Below, piece by piece: positions 28,350-35,766 of a DNA stretch of 64,000 nt. The notes under the pieces were generated by a model. It saw only the letters and a list, made by a program, of their open reading frames with translations, was not told the DNA's origin and did not search any database. Numbering within the stretch: the first letter of the stretch is position 1; each line of letters begins with the position of its first letter. Origin of the DNA: Levilactobacillus wangkuiensis (GTDB taxonomy: Bacteria; Bacillota; Bacilli; Lactobacillales; Lactobacillaceae); contig NZ_BOLM01000008.1 in assembly GCF_016861605.1 (NCBI RefSeq), positions 62,001 through 126,000 on the forward strand, written 5' to 3'. Both the position numbers and the translations under genes were made by a program.

Positions 28350-29471
28350 ATGCCAAATGACAATACACCTAAACGGCAGCACAAACCCGAGGATTTCGAA
28401 CAGGTCTATGACAGCCGCGCCGACCGTAACTCACACTTTAAAACACCCAAGGTTCACCCACACCGCCCCATTATGTGGACGGTCGTGCTCTTCATTTTAG
28501 TCATGATCGGTGGTGGCCTCGCGTATGGTTACCAGGCTTGGACGTCCGCTAAGAAGACGTTTAGCCAGACCTACGAGGCCTCAAATGCTGCCAAGAGCCG
28601 GAACGTTTCCGCCGTGCTGAAGTCCAACAAACCCTTCTCGATTCTCCTGATGGGGACCGACACCGGGGCGCTGGGCCGTTCAGACGTCGGCCGGACCGAT
28701 ACCATGATGGTCGCTACCATCAACCCAACCAAGGAAACCGCCTACCTGACCAGTATTCCCCGGGATACCCGGGTAACGGTCGGTTCCGGCGCCAACGCGT
28801 CGATTCAAAAGATCAACGCTGCCTACACGATTGGTGGGCCAAAGACGGCCGTGAAGACCGTGGAAGACCTGTTGGACATCCCCATCGACTTCTACGCCAT
28901 CGTCAACATGGGTGGCCTGGAAAAAATGGTCAATGCCGTGGGCGGGGTCGATGTGAAACCGACGCTGACCTTCCAGTACGGTGCGGCCAACGTGGTCAAG
29001 GGCAAGAAGACCCATTTGAATGGGAAACAAGCGTTGGACTACTCCCGGATGCGGCATGACGATCCGTTGGGTGACTACGGTCGACAGAAACGGCAACGTG
29101 AGGTCTTACAGAAACTGGTCGTGAAGGCGGCTGGCCTGTCCTCCATTACCCGGTACCAAACCATTTTGAAATCATTGAATGGGAACCTGAAGACCGACCT
29201 GACCTTTGACGACCTGATGCAGATTCGGGCCAAGTACGGGGATGCCTCCCACCACATCAAGTCCGAAACCCTGCAGGGGCAAGACGCGATGATTGATGGG
29301 CTCTCCTATCAAGTCCCAACCACGACCGAGCTGAAACGGGTGTCGAACCACATTCGTAAGACGCTGGGCCTGGCCAATACCAAGAAATTCACGACTGACG
29401 CTGATACCAGCACGACCGGTGATACCTCCTATGACAATAGCGGGGCTACCGGGAGCGGATACGGCTACTAA
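28350..29471 (+). CDS. LytR-CpsA-Psr (LCP) family protein
   Basis: A 373-residue membrane-anchored enzyme: cytosolic N-terminus, one membrane helix (about residues 40-60), then the LCP domain starting at SILLMGTDTGALGRSDVGRTDTMM with DTRV and the RMRHDDPLGDYGRQKRQREV segment that holds the catalytic Arg residues. LCP enzymes join wall teichoic acid or polysaccharide from undecaprenyl carriers to peptidoglycan. The C-terminal tail is Ser/Thr/Gly-rich. Ends at a terminator. Confidence 0.93.
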   Translation: MPNDNTPKRQHKPEDFEQVYDSRADRNSHFKTPKVHPHRPIMWTVVLFILVMIGGGLAYGYQAWTSAKKTFSQTYEASNAAKSRNVSAVLKSNKPFSILLMGTDTGALGRSDVGRTDTMMVATINPTKETAYLTSIPRDTRVTVGSGANASIQKINAAYTIGGPKTAVKTVEDLLDIPIDFYAIVNMGGLEKMVNAVGGVDVKPTLTFQYGAANVVKGKKTHLNGKQALDYSRMRHDDPLGDYGRQKRQREVLQKLVVKAAGLSSITRYQTILKSLNGNLKTDLTFDDLMQIRAKYGDASHHIKSETLQGQDAMIDGLSYQVPTTTELKRVSNHIRKTLGLANTKKFTTDADTSTTGDTSYDNSGATGSGYGY

Positions 29472-29487
29472 GTTAAAATTGTTTCAC

Positions 29488-29521
29488 CTGGCGTCCGGGA
29501 AATTTCCGGATGCCTTTTTTG
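29488..29521 (+). terminator. Terminator after the LCP gene
   Basis: GGCGTCCGG pairs with CCGGATGCC (one G-T), followed by TTTTTT. Confidence 0.85.
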
Positions 29522-29997
29522 TTGGCACGGGTCGCCTAATTCTTAAGATTACGGTCCCGGGCATTTTCTTCTTGCATTTTTTTGAAACACCCGGTAGAAT
29601 TGGCAAATCGCTTACACGTGGCTTTGACTTGACGGCACAGTTTTAGGATATCCCTAACAAAATTTAGGCCGCTGGTTGCTAAAATTTTAACGGTTTACTT
29701 ATTAAAAATGACAGTTATGGGTTATCATTCGTTAACTAATACACACTTCCTTCGTTTCGGCTAAAATCATGCAGACAACTACTCTCAGTAAGGAAGATAG
29801 CCTAACGAGTCTTACCGGCAGTCGCCTTAATCACGACCCCATTCGTTAGTGTGACTGTCCAATGATTTGCGTCGCAAGCAAGTCATAGTCTCCCGCAGTT
29901 ACCACACTAAAAGATATATGTCGTTGTGCTTTTAAAAGTTTGCGGTAGAATAGACTTAAAGTCACGAGTAGGAAGATTCTAAAGGAGTGGATCGGTT
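29522..29997 (+). other. Intergenic region upstream of the EAL gene
   Basis: About 475 bases without a gene. The only clear signal is the promoter at 29924-29951. The rest is AT-rich with scattered short inverted repeats; the long distance may hold regulatory sites for the EAL gene, but I see none that I can name. Confidence 0.5.
29924..29951 (+). promoter_or_regulatory. Promoter of the EAL gene
   Basis: TTGTGC (29924-29929), 16-base spacer, TAGAAT (29946-29951), 46 bases before the start codon; AAAGGAG precedes the ATG. Confidence 0.65.
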
Positions 29998-30645
29998 ATG
30001 TATCGTTTCTTTGTACAACCACAAATCAATCAAGATGACCACCGAGTCTTCGGCTATGAAGTCTTGTTACGTAAGCAGGAAGAGGACGCTTGGGTCTTGC
30101 CGCATCATTTTACGGACATCTCTGTTGCCGATCAGGCTAAGCTCCTTGAGGACACGGCTTCTTCGTTACACACAGCCGTTAACAATCAGGTACTCGCTTT
30201 TAATCTCAATAATCAACAGCTTCGCAATCCCCTCACGTTGGGGACGGTGATTGCTTTAAAGAAACGCATTGCCCCAGCCGCATTGACCATTGAGTTGACG
30301 GAGGCCCCGACCCTCGAGGAAATGAAGCAATTCAGTCTGGCCGTTCATCAATATGGCATTGGTTTAGTCTTAGACGATGTGGGCACGGGGTCCAACACGT
30401 ACCAAAACATTCGCGACCTGTTACCCTTCGTGGACGAAATCAAGTTTGCCATGCAAAACCTACGGATGAGTGGGGAAGCCGACTTGATTCCCGCCAGCCT
30501 CGCCTTCTGGGCCCAAATTTCTCGGGAATACCGGTTACGCTTGATTCTTGAAGGCGTCGAGGATGCGGACGACCAGGCGTTGGCCAAGCAATTCGGTATC
30601 ACCCTGCATCAAGGCTACTTATACGGTAAGCCTAGCTTAGTTTAA
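29998..30645 (+). CDS. EAL domain protein, putative c-di-GMP phosphodiesterase
   Basis: A 215-residue stand-alone EAL domain. The name-giving motif reads E21-V-L (GYEVLLR, keeping ExLxR), the Asp pair is D126-D127 (LDDVGTG), Lys149 is in EIKFA, Glu185 in LEGVED and Gln205 in HQGYLYGKP. Metal- and substrate-binding residues of active EAL enzymes are thus largely kept, although FGTG is VGTG and the loop-6 region is altered, so cleavage of c-di-GMP to pGpG is likely but not certain. It is cytosolic, closed by a terminator and followed after 155 bases by a GGDEF gene on the same strand. Confidence 0.85.
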   Translation: MYRFFVQPQINQDDHRVFGYEVLLRKQEEDAWVLPHHFTDISVADQAKLLEDTASSLHTAVNNQVLAFNLNNQQLRNPLTLGTVIALKKRIAPAALTIELTEAPTLEEMKQFSLAVHQYGIGLVLDDVGTGSNTYQNIRDLLPFVDEIKFAMQNLRMSGEADLIPASLAFWAQISREYRLRLILEGVEDADDQALAKQFGITLHQGYLYGKPSLV

Positions 30646-30651
30646 CTTTTA

Positions 30652-30697
30652 TAAGGGAGTCTCGGAACCGGTTTCGGTGCTGAGACTCCCTCTTTTT
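30652..30697 (+). terminator. Terminator after the EAL gene
   Basis: AGGGAGTCTCGG and CTGAGACTCCCT form an 11-12 bp stem followed by CTTTTT. Confidence 0.85.
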
Positions 30698-30799
30698 ACC
30701 CAAAACGTCCCAACTGCATGTGTCACTTTTAAGTTTGGTGAGTTAACATGTATGGTAGGTACAAATAAATGCTGAATATAGATTGGATGGTGTTCCTTA

Positions 30800-31930
30800 A
30801 TGACTTGGTCTCACTGGTTTGTGACCCCGGCAATTACGAGTCTGTTCTTCTTGCTGGGCGTGTTGACGCTGTACTGGTACCTCACCAACCGCATTATTCG
30901 GTGGTTCAAAACCCGCGGCAAACACCCCAATGAGGACAAGGTCCGCACCGACGTCGGTCTCGTTTATATGGTTGTCCTCAACGTTGGCGTGCAGCTCGCC
31001 GTCAATCACACCCCCTATAGCTGGGCCTTCACCAATTTCCAAATCTTCGCGATCGTCTTTGTCAGTTACTTTTTGATGTTGGAAATTAAGTTCTGGCAGT
31101 TGGCCCTCGCTATCCTGCTGTTCATGGCCGTCAACCAAACGCTGGGGCTGGGACTCGCCTGGGTCTTTGCGGTGGTCTTCATCGCCTACTTCTACGTGAT
31201 GAAGTTCGTTCGCAGTCGACGGCATCATATGTGGCTCGACTACATCGAATACACTGTCGCCTCGTTGCTACTCTCCGCAATTCTCTGGGGCGTGGTTGGT
31301 CAGCGTTTCGGCCTATCCTCCTCCATCATGATGTGGGAGCTCATTTTCAGTTTCTTCCTGCTCACCATCATGTACATCTACGTGGATTCGTTGATGAGCG
31401 GCGCGGCCACCCTGGCGCAGCTGACCTATACCACGAACTACGATGACCTTACCCACGTGAAGAACTACTTTGCCTTTAAAAATGACTTCAGCGCGGCCTT
31501 CGATAACAGTAAGGTCACGCACAAGCCGCTGACGCTGATGCTGTTCGACATCGACCACTTCAAGCACGTCAACGACACTTACGGCCACTTGGCGGGTGAC
31601 TACGTGCTGGGCCACACGGCCACCCTGATCAGTGATCAGATTCGGCGCATTGACCCTAATCTGGTCCTCTACCGAACCGGTGGCGAGGAATTCACGATTC
31701 TCTTTAAGAATTACACGACCGATCAGGCCCGCGAACACGTCGACGACATCGCCGAGAGTGTCCGGTCGGCCATCTTCTCCCACGGCGGCCAGCAAATTAG
31801 CGTCAGCATCTCCGTTGGTCTGACGCAACTCCAAACGGCCGACGAAGAACAACTGGACGTTTACCGGCGGGCCGATCAGAGCCTGTACTACTCTAAACGT
31901 AACGGTCGGGATCAAGTGACTGTGGGCTAG
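30800..31930 (+). CDS. Membrane-bound diguanylate cyclase (GGDEF)
   Basis: A 376-residue protein: about six membrane helices (residues 10-195) as a sensory region, a short linker, then a GGDEF domain from about residue 210. The active site reads GGEEF (residues 294-298) and LFDIDHFKHVND supplies the metal-binding Asp250, so it should make c-di-GMP from two GTP. An RRID sequence lies eight residues before GGEEF rather than five, so it is probably not the classical inhibitory site. The ribosome binding site is weak (GATGG, about 11 bases from the ATG). Confidence 0.9.
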   Translation: MTWSHWFVTPAITSLFFLLGVLTLYWYLTNRIIRWFKTRGKHPNEDKVRTDVGLVYMVVLNVGVQLAVNHTPYSWAFTNFQIFAIVFVSYFLMLEIKFWQLALAILLFMAVNQTLGLGLAWVFAVVFIAYFYVMKFVRSRRHHMWLDYIEYTVASLLLSAILWGVVGQRFGLSSSIMMWELIFSFFLLTIMYIYVDSLMSGAATLAQLTYTTNYDDLTHVKNYFAFKNDFSAAFDNSKVTHKPLTLMLFDIDHFKHVNDTYGHLAGDYVLGHTATLISDQIRRIDPNLVLYRTGGEEFTILFKNYTTDQAREHVDDIAESVRSAIFSHGGQQISVSISVGLTQLQTADEEQLDVYRRADQSLYYSKRNGRDQVTVG

Positions 31931-31935
31931 ACAAG

Positions 31936-32055
31936 AGTGGGCCAAAAGGCGATTAGTCGGCGAGCATTAAGGCTGATAACCGGTCAATCCTGGTCTTGGA
32001 TTGTTGGTTATCAGTTTTAAGCGGAACCGACTGCCTTTTGGCGCACGTTTCCACT
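31936..32055 (+). repeat. Long imperfect inverted repeat (about 120 bases)
   Basis: The two halves match in blocks when one is reversed and complemented: AGTGG, GCCAAAAGGC, AGTCGG, TTAA, CTGATAACC and CAATCC occur in this order on the left and complementary on the right, with a loop of about 7 bases near 31995. The structure begins 6 bases after the cyclase stop codon and would fold as one long hairpin in its mRNA. Confidence 0.75.
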
Positions 32056-32070
32056 ATCTAAGATTAGAAC

Positions 32071-32108
32071 AAAAACGCGTCTGGAATTTTTCTCCCAGGC
32101 GCGTTTTT
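32071..32108 (+). terminator. Terminator after the diguanylate cyclase
   Basis: AAAACGCGTCTGG and CCAGGCGCGTTTTT pair. The hairpin is nearly the same as that after rpiA (19766-19801), including the preceding AAGATT. Confidence 0.85.
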
Positions 32109-32222
32109 GTGTACAATTTAACCGTTATTTTTTATCAAAAAGGTTATAAGGTAAATGGCGTGAACCATCGTCTTGGTCATGCTATAGTAAGGCTACCAAA
32201 TCAGAAGATAGGCGGTGTTCCT

Positions 32223-32336
32223 ATGTCCCCTGTGCTTACGCTTCGTTGCTTGCCGTTACCACGCTTGTTGGCTCAGTCCCGGCTTCTCAACGTCTCACCA
32301 CAGCAGTTGCGCATACCACCCAAGCACCCACCGCGA
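32223..32336 (+). pseudogene. Possible truncated signal-peptide gene fragment
   Basis: GGCGG precedes an ATG at 32223 (MSPVLTLR). A +2 frame nearby reads SLLAVTTLVGSVPASQRLTT, which looks like the core and cleavage region of a secretion signal. Joined by a frameshift, the two would form a signal peptide start, but the frame then runs into the opposite-strand PTS IID gene. This could be the broken start of a lost secreted-protein gene; it may also be chance. Confidence 0.25.
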
Positions 32337-33164
32337 TTACCGGAAAATGCCTAACCAGTAACCACCCAGGCCGATCACGAAGACGCCGACTAACAGCCAC
32401 AACGGCTTCACGTGGCGACGCAATAACCAGACACAGCCCAACGTTAACAGCAAAGGTACTAGTCCCGGCAGCAACCGGTCCAACATGCCTTGCAATGACA
32501 GACTCCCATGAGCACTCATCGCGATGATGGGTGCCAGTTTGACCCGCGTCCACCGTGGCACGATAGCGCCCATGACAAACATCCCAACGATGGACGCCCC
32601 CAGGGTCAGCTTCTGCAGCATGCCACTGCTCAGGGCCGTCACGACCTTGAGTCCCTGGTGATAGCCCCACCGCTGTGCAATCCAGCGAAAGGCTAACCGC
32701 ACCACATTCCAACCGATAAAGAAGACTAAGGGCCCAACGATACCAAAGCCACTTAGCGCCAAGCTGGCCGCAAAGGCACTCAGAATCGGTCGCCAGGTCC
32801 CCCACCAAACGGGATCGGCCACCCCGGCTAAGGACCCCATCATGCCAACCTTGACGGCACTGATGTTCTCAGCCGAGACCGGCTTGCCATTCGCGTGGTC
32901 CTCTTCGAGCGACAGCGTCACCCCGGTAATCAACGACTGCATGTAGGGCATGGTATTGAACAACGCCAAATGCCGTTCTGCTGCCTCACCGGCCTCTTGT
33001 TTATCCGGATAAAGCCGCCGAATCGCCGGAATCATTAAATAACAAAAGCCTAAATTTTGTAACCGCGGATAATTCCACGCTGCTTGTTCCCAACCGGATC
33101 GCCCGAAAATCAGGAATTGATCCCCCAGCGTGAGTTGGCGCGGTTTTGTTTGTTCAGTTGCCAC
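32337..33164 (-). CDS. PTS mannose/fructose/sorbose family IID component
   Basis: A 275-residue membrane subunit of a mannose-class PTS permease. The segments EQAAWNYPRLQNLGFCY, LEEDHANGKPVSAENISAVKVGMMGSLAGVADP and WGTWRPILSA are typical of IID. With IIC it forms the membrane channel that moves and phosphorylates sugars. Last gene of the IIA-IIB-IIC-IID unit, 13 bases after IIC. Sugar specificity is not visible. Confidence 0.92.
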   Translation of the reverse strand: MATEQTKPRQLTLGDQFLIFGRSGWEQAAWNYPRLQNLGFCYLMIPAIRRLYPDKQEAGEAAERHLALFNTMPYMQSLITGVTLSLEEDHANGKPVSAENISAVKVGMMGSLAGVADPVWWGTWRPILSAFAASLALSGFGIVGPLVFFIGWNVVRLAFRWIAQRWGYHQGLKVVTALSSGMLQKLTLGASIVGMFVMGAIVPRWTRVKLAPIIAMSAHGSLSLQGMLDRLLPGLVPLLLTLGCVWLLRRHVKPLWLLVGVFVIGLGGYWLGIFR

Positions 33165-33177
33165 TCATCACGCCTCC

Positions 33178-33972
33178 TTAAAGATCATCCAGTTCCCGGT
33201 CTAATTCGTCTTCATCAGCCTGCGTACCGCCGCCCCCACCATTATCGTGGTGACCGCCATCTTGCAGACGCAGGTAGAGAATGGCCAGTCCCACGCCAAT
33301 TAAGCCTAGCGCTACCAGACTCAGATGGCCATCCGTCGCGAGGGCAAACCCAATGAAGAAGAACGGCCAGAGCTGCCGGGTCGCCATCATATTGATAACA
33401 ATGGCAAAGCTGACCACGACCAGCAGGCCCGCAGATACCCGTAGACCACCCTGAATGACTTGTGGCAACAGATGATAACTCGCGTGAATCCACGTACTGG
33501 GAATCCACATCAAGAGTGCCGTTGGAATCAAGACGCGAAGTCCCTGTAAGACCACGCTGAGGCGCAGAATCCAGTCAATCCGGTGCAGATTGCCACTGGC
33601 AGCGGCCACGTCGGCCTGTTGCACCAACGGAATAATCAGTTTACGCAAGCCCTGCGTCAAGCCCTGACCAATCAAGGCCAAGGGAATAGCTAAAATGACC
33701 CCTGCGGCCACGGGCAGGTGTGCCGGGCCACTGACCCACCACGCGGCCACAACGGCGGCTAACGCCGGATCAGGGGCAACAGCGGCCCCAATGTTCATCC
33801 AACCTAGAGTCACCAACTGCAGTGAAGCCCCGAGGGCAATCCCACTCACGAGATTCCCGGTTGCCAAGCCGACCAGCGTACAGGCAACGATAGGTTGATG
33901 AAATTCCCACTCATCAATCACACCTTCAATCCCCGCTAAGAAGGCAATAATCAAAACTCCCCAAATGCTCAT
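33178..33972 (-). CDS. PTS mannose/fructose/sorbose family IIC component
   Basis: A 264-residue membrane protein with several helices; VGLATGNLVSGIALGASLQLVTLGWMNIGAAVAPDPALA is split over the conserved N-terminal part of IIC subunits. The C-terminus is glycine- and acid-rich (QADEDELDRELDDL), an unusual but plausible tail. It follows IIB after a hairpin that may lower expression of IIC and IID. Confidence 0.9.
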   Translation of the reverse strand: MSIWGVLIIAFLAGIEGVIDEWEFHQPIVACTLVGLATGNLVSGIALGASLQLVTLGWMNIGAAVAPDPALAAVVAAWWVSGPAHLPVAAGVILAIPLALIGQGLTQGLRKLIIPLVQQADVAAASGNLHRIDWILRLSVVLQGLRVLIPTALLMWIPSTWIHASYHLLPQVIQGGLRVSAGLLVVVSFAIVINMMATRQLWPFFFIGFALATDGHLSLVALGLIGVGLAILYLRLQDGGHHDNGGGGGTQADEDELDRELDDL

Positions 33973-34009
33973 GACCCGTTGACTCCCTTCTACTTTCTAA
34001 TATGTACCG

Positions 34010-34053
34010 CAAAAACACCCCGCTCAGGTGGGGTGACCACCGAGTGAGGTGTT
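34010..34053 (-). terminator. Intra-operon hairpin between PTS IIB and IIC
   Basis: Minus strand AACACCTCACTCGGTGG and CCACCTGAGCGGGGTGTT form a long stem (a mismatch and a one-base bulge), followed by TTTTT. Its left arm overlaps the IIB stop codon. It looks like a partial terminator or an mRNA-processing/stability element. Confidence 0.7.
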
Positions 34054-34555
34054 ACGACAAACCCTTTTTAGCTGCTAACTTTAAGAAATCCTGTTTTCGA
34101 TCCGTGGGAACCGTCTGCGCATAAACGTCGACGCCAGCCGCCACCAACTTCTTGGCAGCCGCAACATCCGCTTCATCGGCGGACAGACTAGCCGTCAACA
34201 GGGTCTTTCCGGCCGTATAGGCCAGGTTGCCCACGTTCACGCCAATCGCGGTCAGGTCGACACCTTGGTCTACCAAACTAGCCATTTCCGGCAACGTTTC
34301 CATTAAGATAATTGGCTGAAACCCATCAAAACGGGCATCCTGATAAATCTGGGCCATTTTCGCTAACGTAATGACGTTGGCCTTGGCTTCAGCCGGCGCC
34401 GCTTGAACGATCAGCGTCTTACGCAGTTGGTCCTGCGCCACGTCATCGGAGACGACCAAAATCCGGTTAGGCCGTACCGTCTTGGTCCACACCGTCGCAA
34501 CTTGACCGTGCAGTAAGCGGTTATCGACCCGCGCTAATTTAATTGTCATCGTCAT
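34052..34555 (-). CDS. PTS mannose/fructose/sorbose family IIB component
   Basis: A 167-residue cytosolic subunit. RVDNRLLHGQVATVW contains the phosphorylated His (residue 16), the hallmark of IIB of this class. It takes phosphate from IIA and hands it to the sugar. The first ATG (34555) overlaps the IIA stop as ATGA, suggesting coupled translation; a second ATG two codons later is possible too. Confidence 0.93.
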   Translation of the reverse strand: MTMTIKLARVDNRLLHGQVATVWTKTVRPNRILVVSDDVAQDQLRKTLIVQAAPAEAKANVITLAKMAQIYQDARFDGFQPIILMETLPEMASLVDQGVDLTAIGVNVGNLAYTAGKTLLTASLSADEADVAAAKKLVAAGVDVYAQTVPTDRKQDFLKLAAKKGLS

Positions 34556-34971
34556 AGTAACTCGTCATCTCCCGTGTTCGCTTGTAAATCTAAATGGCGA
34601 ATGCCACCCTGAGCTGCGCGCTCTAAGTGGGGAATCACCTCAGCCAAGGTCTGGTTCTGAATCGACAGTGCTTCAATCAGCATTGGTAGATTCAAGCCAG
34701 CCACGAGACCATACCGGTCCGGATGCTGGGCAACGACCCGACTAGCCGCGTTAAAGGGCGAACCGCCCCATAAGTCGACTAAAAATAACAGTTCATCTAC
34801 CGGGGCCATTTCTTGAATCGCCGCCTGGTAGTGATTTGCCAAGTCCTCAACACTTTCGTCGGCCGCCAGTGTAACGGCAATAATTTTTTGAGCTTTACCG
34901 AAGATCATTTCGGCACTTTGTAAAATTCCACGGGCAAATTCACCATGGCTCGTGACGATTATGGCGAGCAT
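34552..34971 (-). CDS. PTS mannose/fructose/sorbose family IIA component
   Basis: A 139-residue cytosolic subunit; IIVTSHGEFARGIL holds the phosphorylated His9 and LFLVDLWGGSPFNAA is the second conserved segment. It accepts phosphate from HPr. First gene of the four-gene permease operon; no sigma-54 promoter or LevR-type activator is present in the window. Confidence 0.93.
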   Translation of the reverse strand: MLAIIVTSHGEFARGILQSAEMIFGKAQKIIAVTLAADESVEDLANHYQAAIQEMAPVDELLFLVDLWGGSPFNAASRVVAQHPDRYGLVAGLNLPMLIEALSIQNQTLAEVIPHLERAAQGGIRHLDLQANTGDDELL

Positions 34972-35042
34972 TCTGCCACCCCTTCATCAATTCCGCTATT
35001 CAGCGGTTTTCCGTAAATTGCGTCCGAATTAAATATAGCATA

Positions 35043-35056
35043 AAAAAGCGGTTCCA
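35043..35056 (-). promoter_or_regulatory. Candidate cre-like site upstream of the PTS operon
   Basis: Minus strand TGGAACCGCTTTTT fits the first ten or so positions of the CcpA cre consensus but lacks the final C-A. It lies about 75 bases upstream of the IIA start, near an AT-rich TATATTTAAT stretch that could be a -10 region. Weak evidence. Confidence 0.25.
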
Positions 35057-35075
35057 GCTACTCCCTCAGCCAAAT

Positions 35076-35687
35076 TTACAGGTGGTCCAGCATGGCCGCT
35101 GGCGTGATAAAACTAACGTCCGGCGTAAAATCAGTCGGGGTCCGCCCGTTCCACGCAGCGAAACCAAAGGTCACATGGGCCGCCGCCGAAGCCTCGGCGT
35201 CGTACACCGTGTCCCCCACGTAAACGGTCTCCGTCGGGTCAGCCCCGAGCCGGTCCATGGCCAACAGAATTCCATCCGGTTCCGGCTTGCCGTGGGCAAT
35301 GTCTTCGGCAACGATGGCCTGACTAAAGTAGCTGTCCAGCCCCATGCTGACCACATCCCGGTCATATTCAAACCGTTGCTTGGAGGTCATGATGGCGAGA
35401 CCCGCGCCGGCGGCCTTCAGCTGGGCAAGTGCTGAGGTGACTCCCGCGTAGATGGCCACCGTATCCCGGTAATCCTGTGTCCGGGGTCCCCACTCGGCCA
35501 AAATGTCGTCCACATCCGGCAACTGCAACCGAATCAGCGCGTCCCGGCTGGGAATGCCAAACGTCTTCGCTAACGTCGCATATTCCCGTTCAATCCCCCG
35601 GTCATGAAGAACGGCCTGGAGCGACTTCATGTACATGGCCTCGGTATCCAGTAAGGTCCCGTCAATATCAAAAATAAAATTTTTCAT
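35076..35687 (-). CDS. HAD superfamily hydrolase (phosphatase)
   Basis: A 203-residue HAD phosphatase of the phosphoglycolate phosphatase/beta-phosphoglucomutase type. Motif I FDIDGTLLDTEA, motif II IMTSKQ, motif III Lys in GKPEPDG and motif IV YVGDTVYDAEAS are all seen, with a helical cap after motif I. It precedes the PTS operon on the same strand by 104 bases and may act on the sugar phosphate made by it, which is inference. AAGGAGA lies 10 bases before the ATG. Confidence 0.87.
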   Translation of the reverse strand: MKNFIFDIDGTLLDTEAMYMKSLQAVLHDRGIEREYATLAKTFGIPSRDALIRLQLPDVDDILAEWGPRTQDYRDTVAIYAGVTSALAQLKAAGAGLAIMTSKQRFEYDRDVVSMGLDSYFSQAIVAEDIAHGKPEPDGILLAMDRLGADPTETVYVGDTVYDAEASAAAHVTFGFAAWNGRTPTDFTPDVSFITPAAMLDHL

Positions 35688-35724
35688 TTCGCAAGGTCTC
35701 CTTGTGCGTTTTTTACATTTTTAG

Positions 35725-35761
35725 GTAAAAAAATGGTGCGGCCATCACTGACCACACCATA
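35725..35761 (-). terminator. Terminator after the MATE gene
   Basis: Minus strand ATGGTGTGG and CCGCACCAT pair with G-T/bulge, followed by TTTTTTT. Confidence 0.75.
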
Positions 35762-35766
35762 GTTTA

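Noticed and set aside
31313-31945. 210-codon open frame on the minus strand
   Set aside because: Antisense of the GGDEF gene; no start signal or known domain.
34972-35075. Sigma-54 promoter before the mannose-class PTS
   Set aside because: No GG-N10-GC pair with the right sequence; TGG and TGC are spaced wrongly and no LevR-type activator is near.
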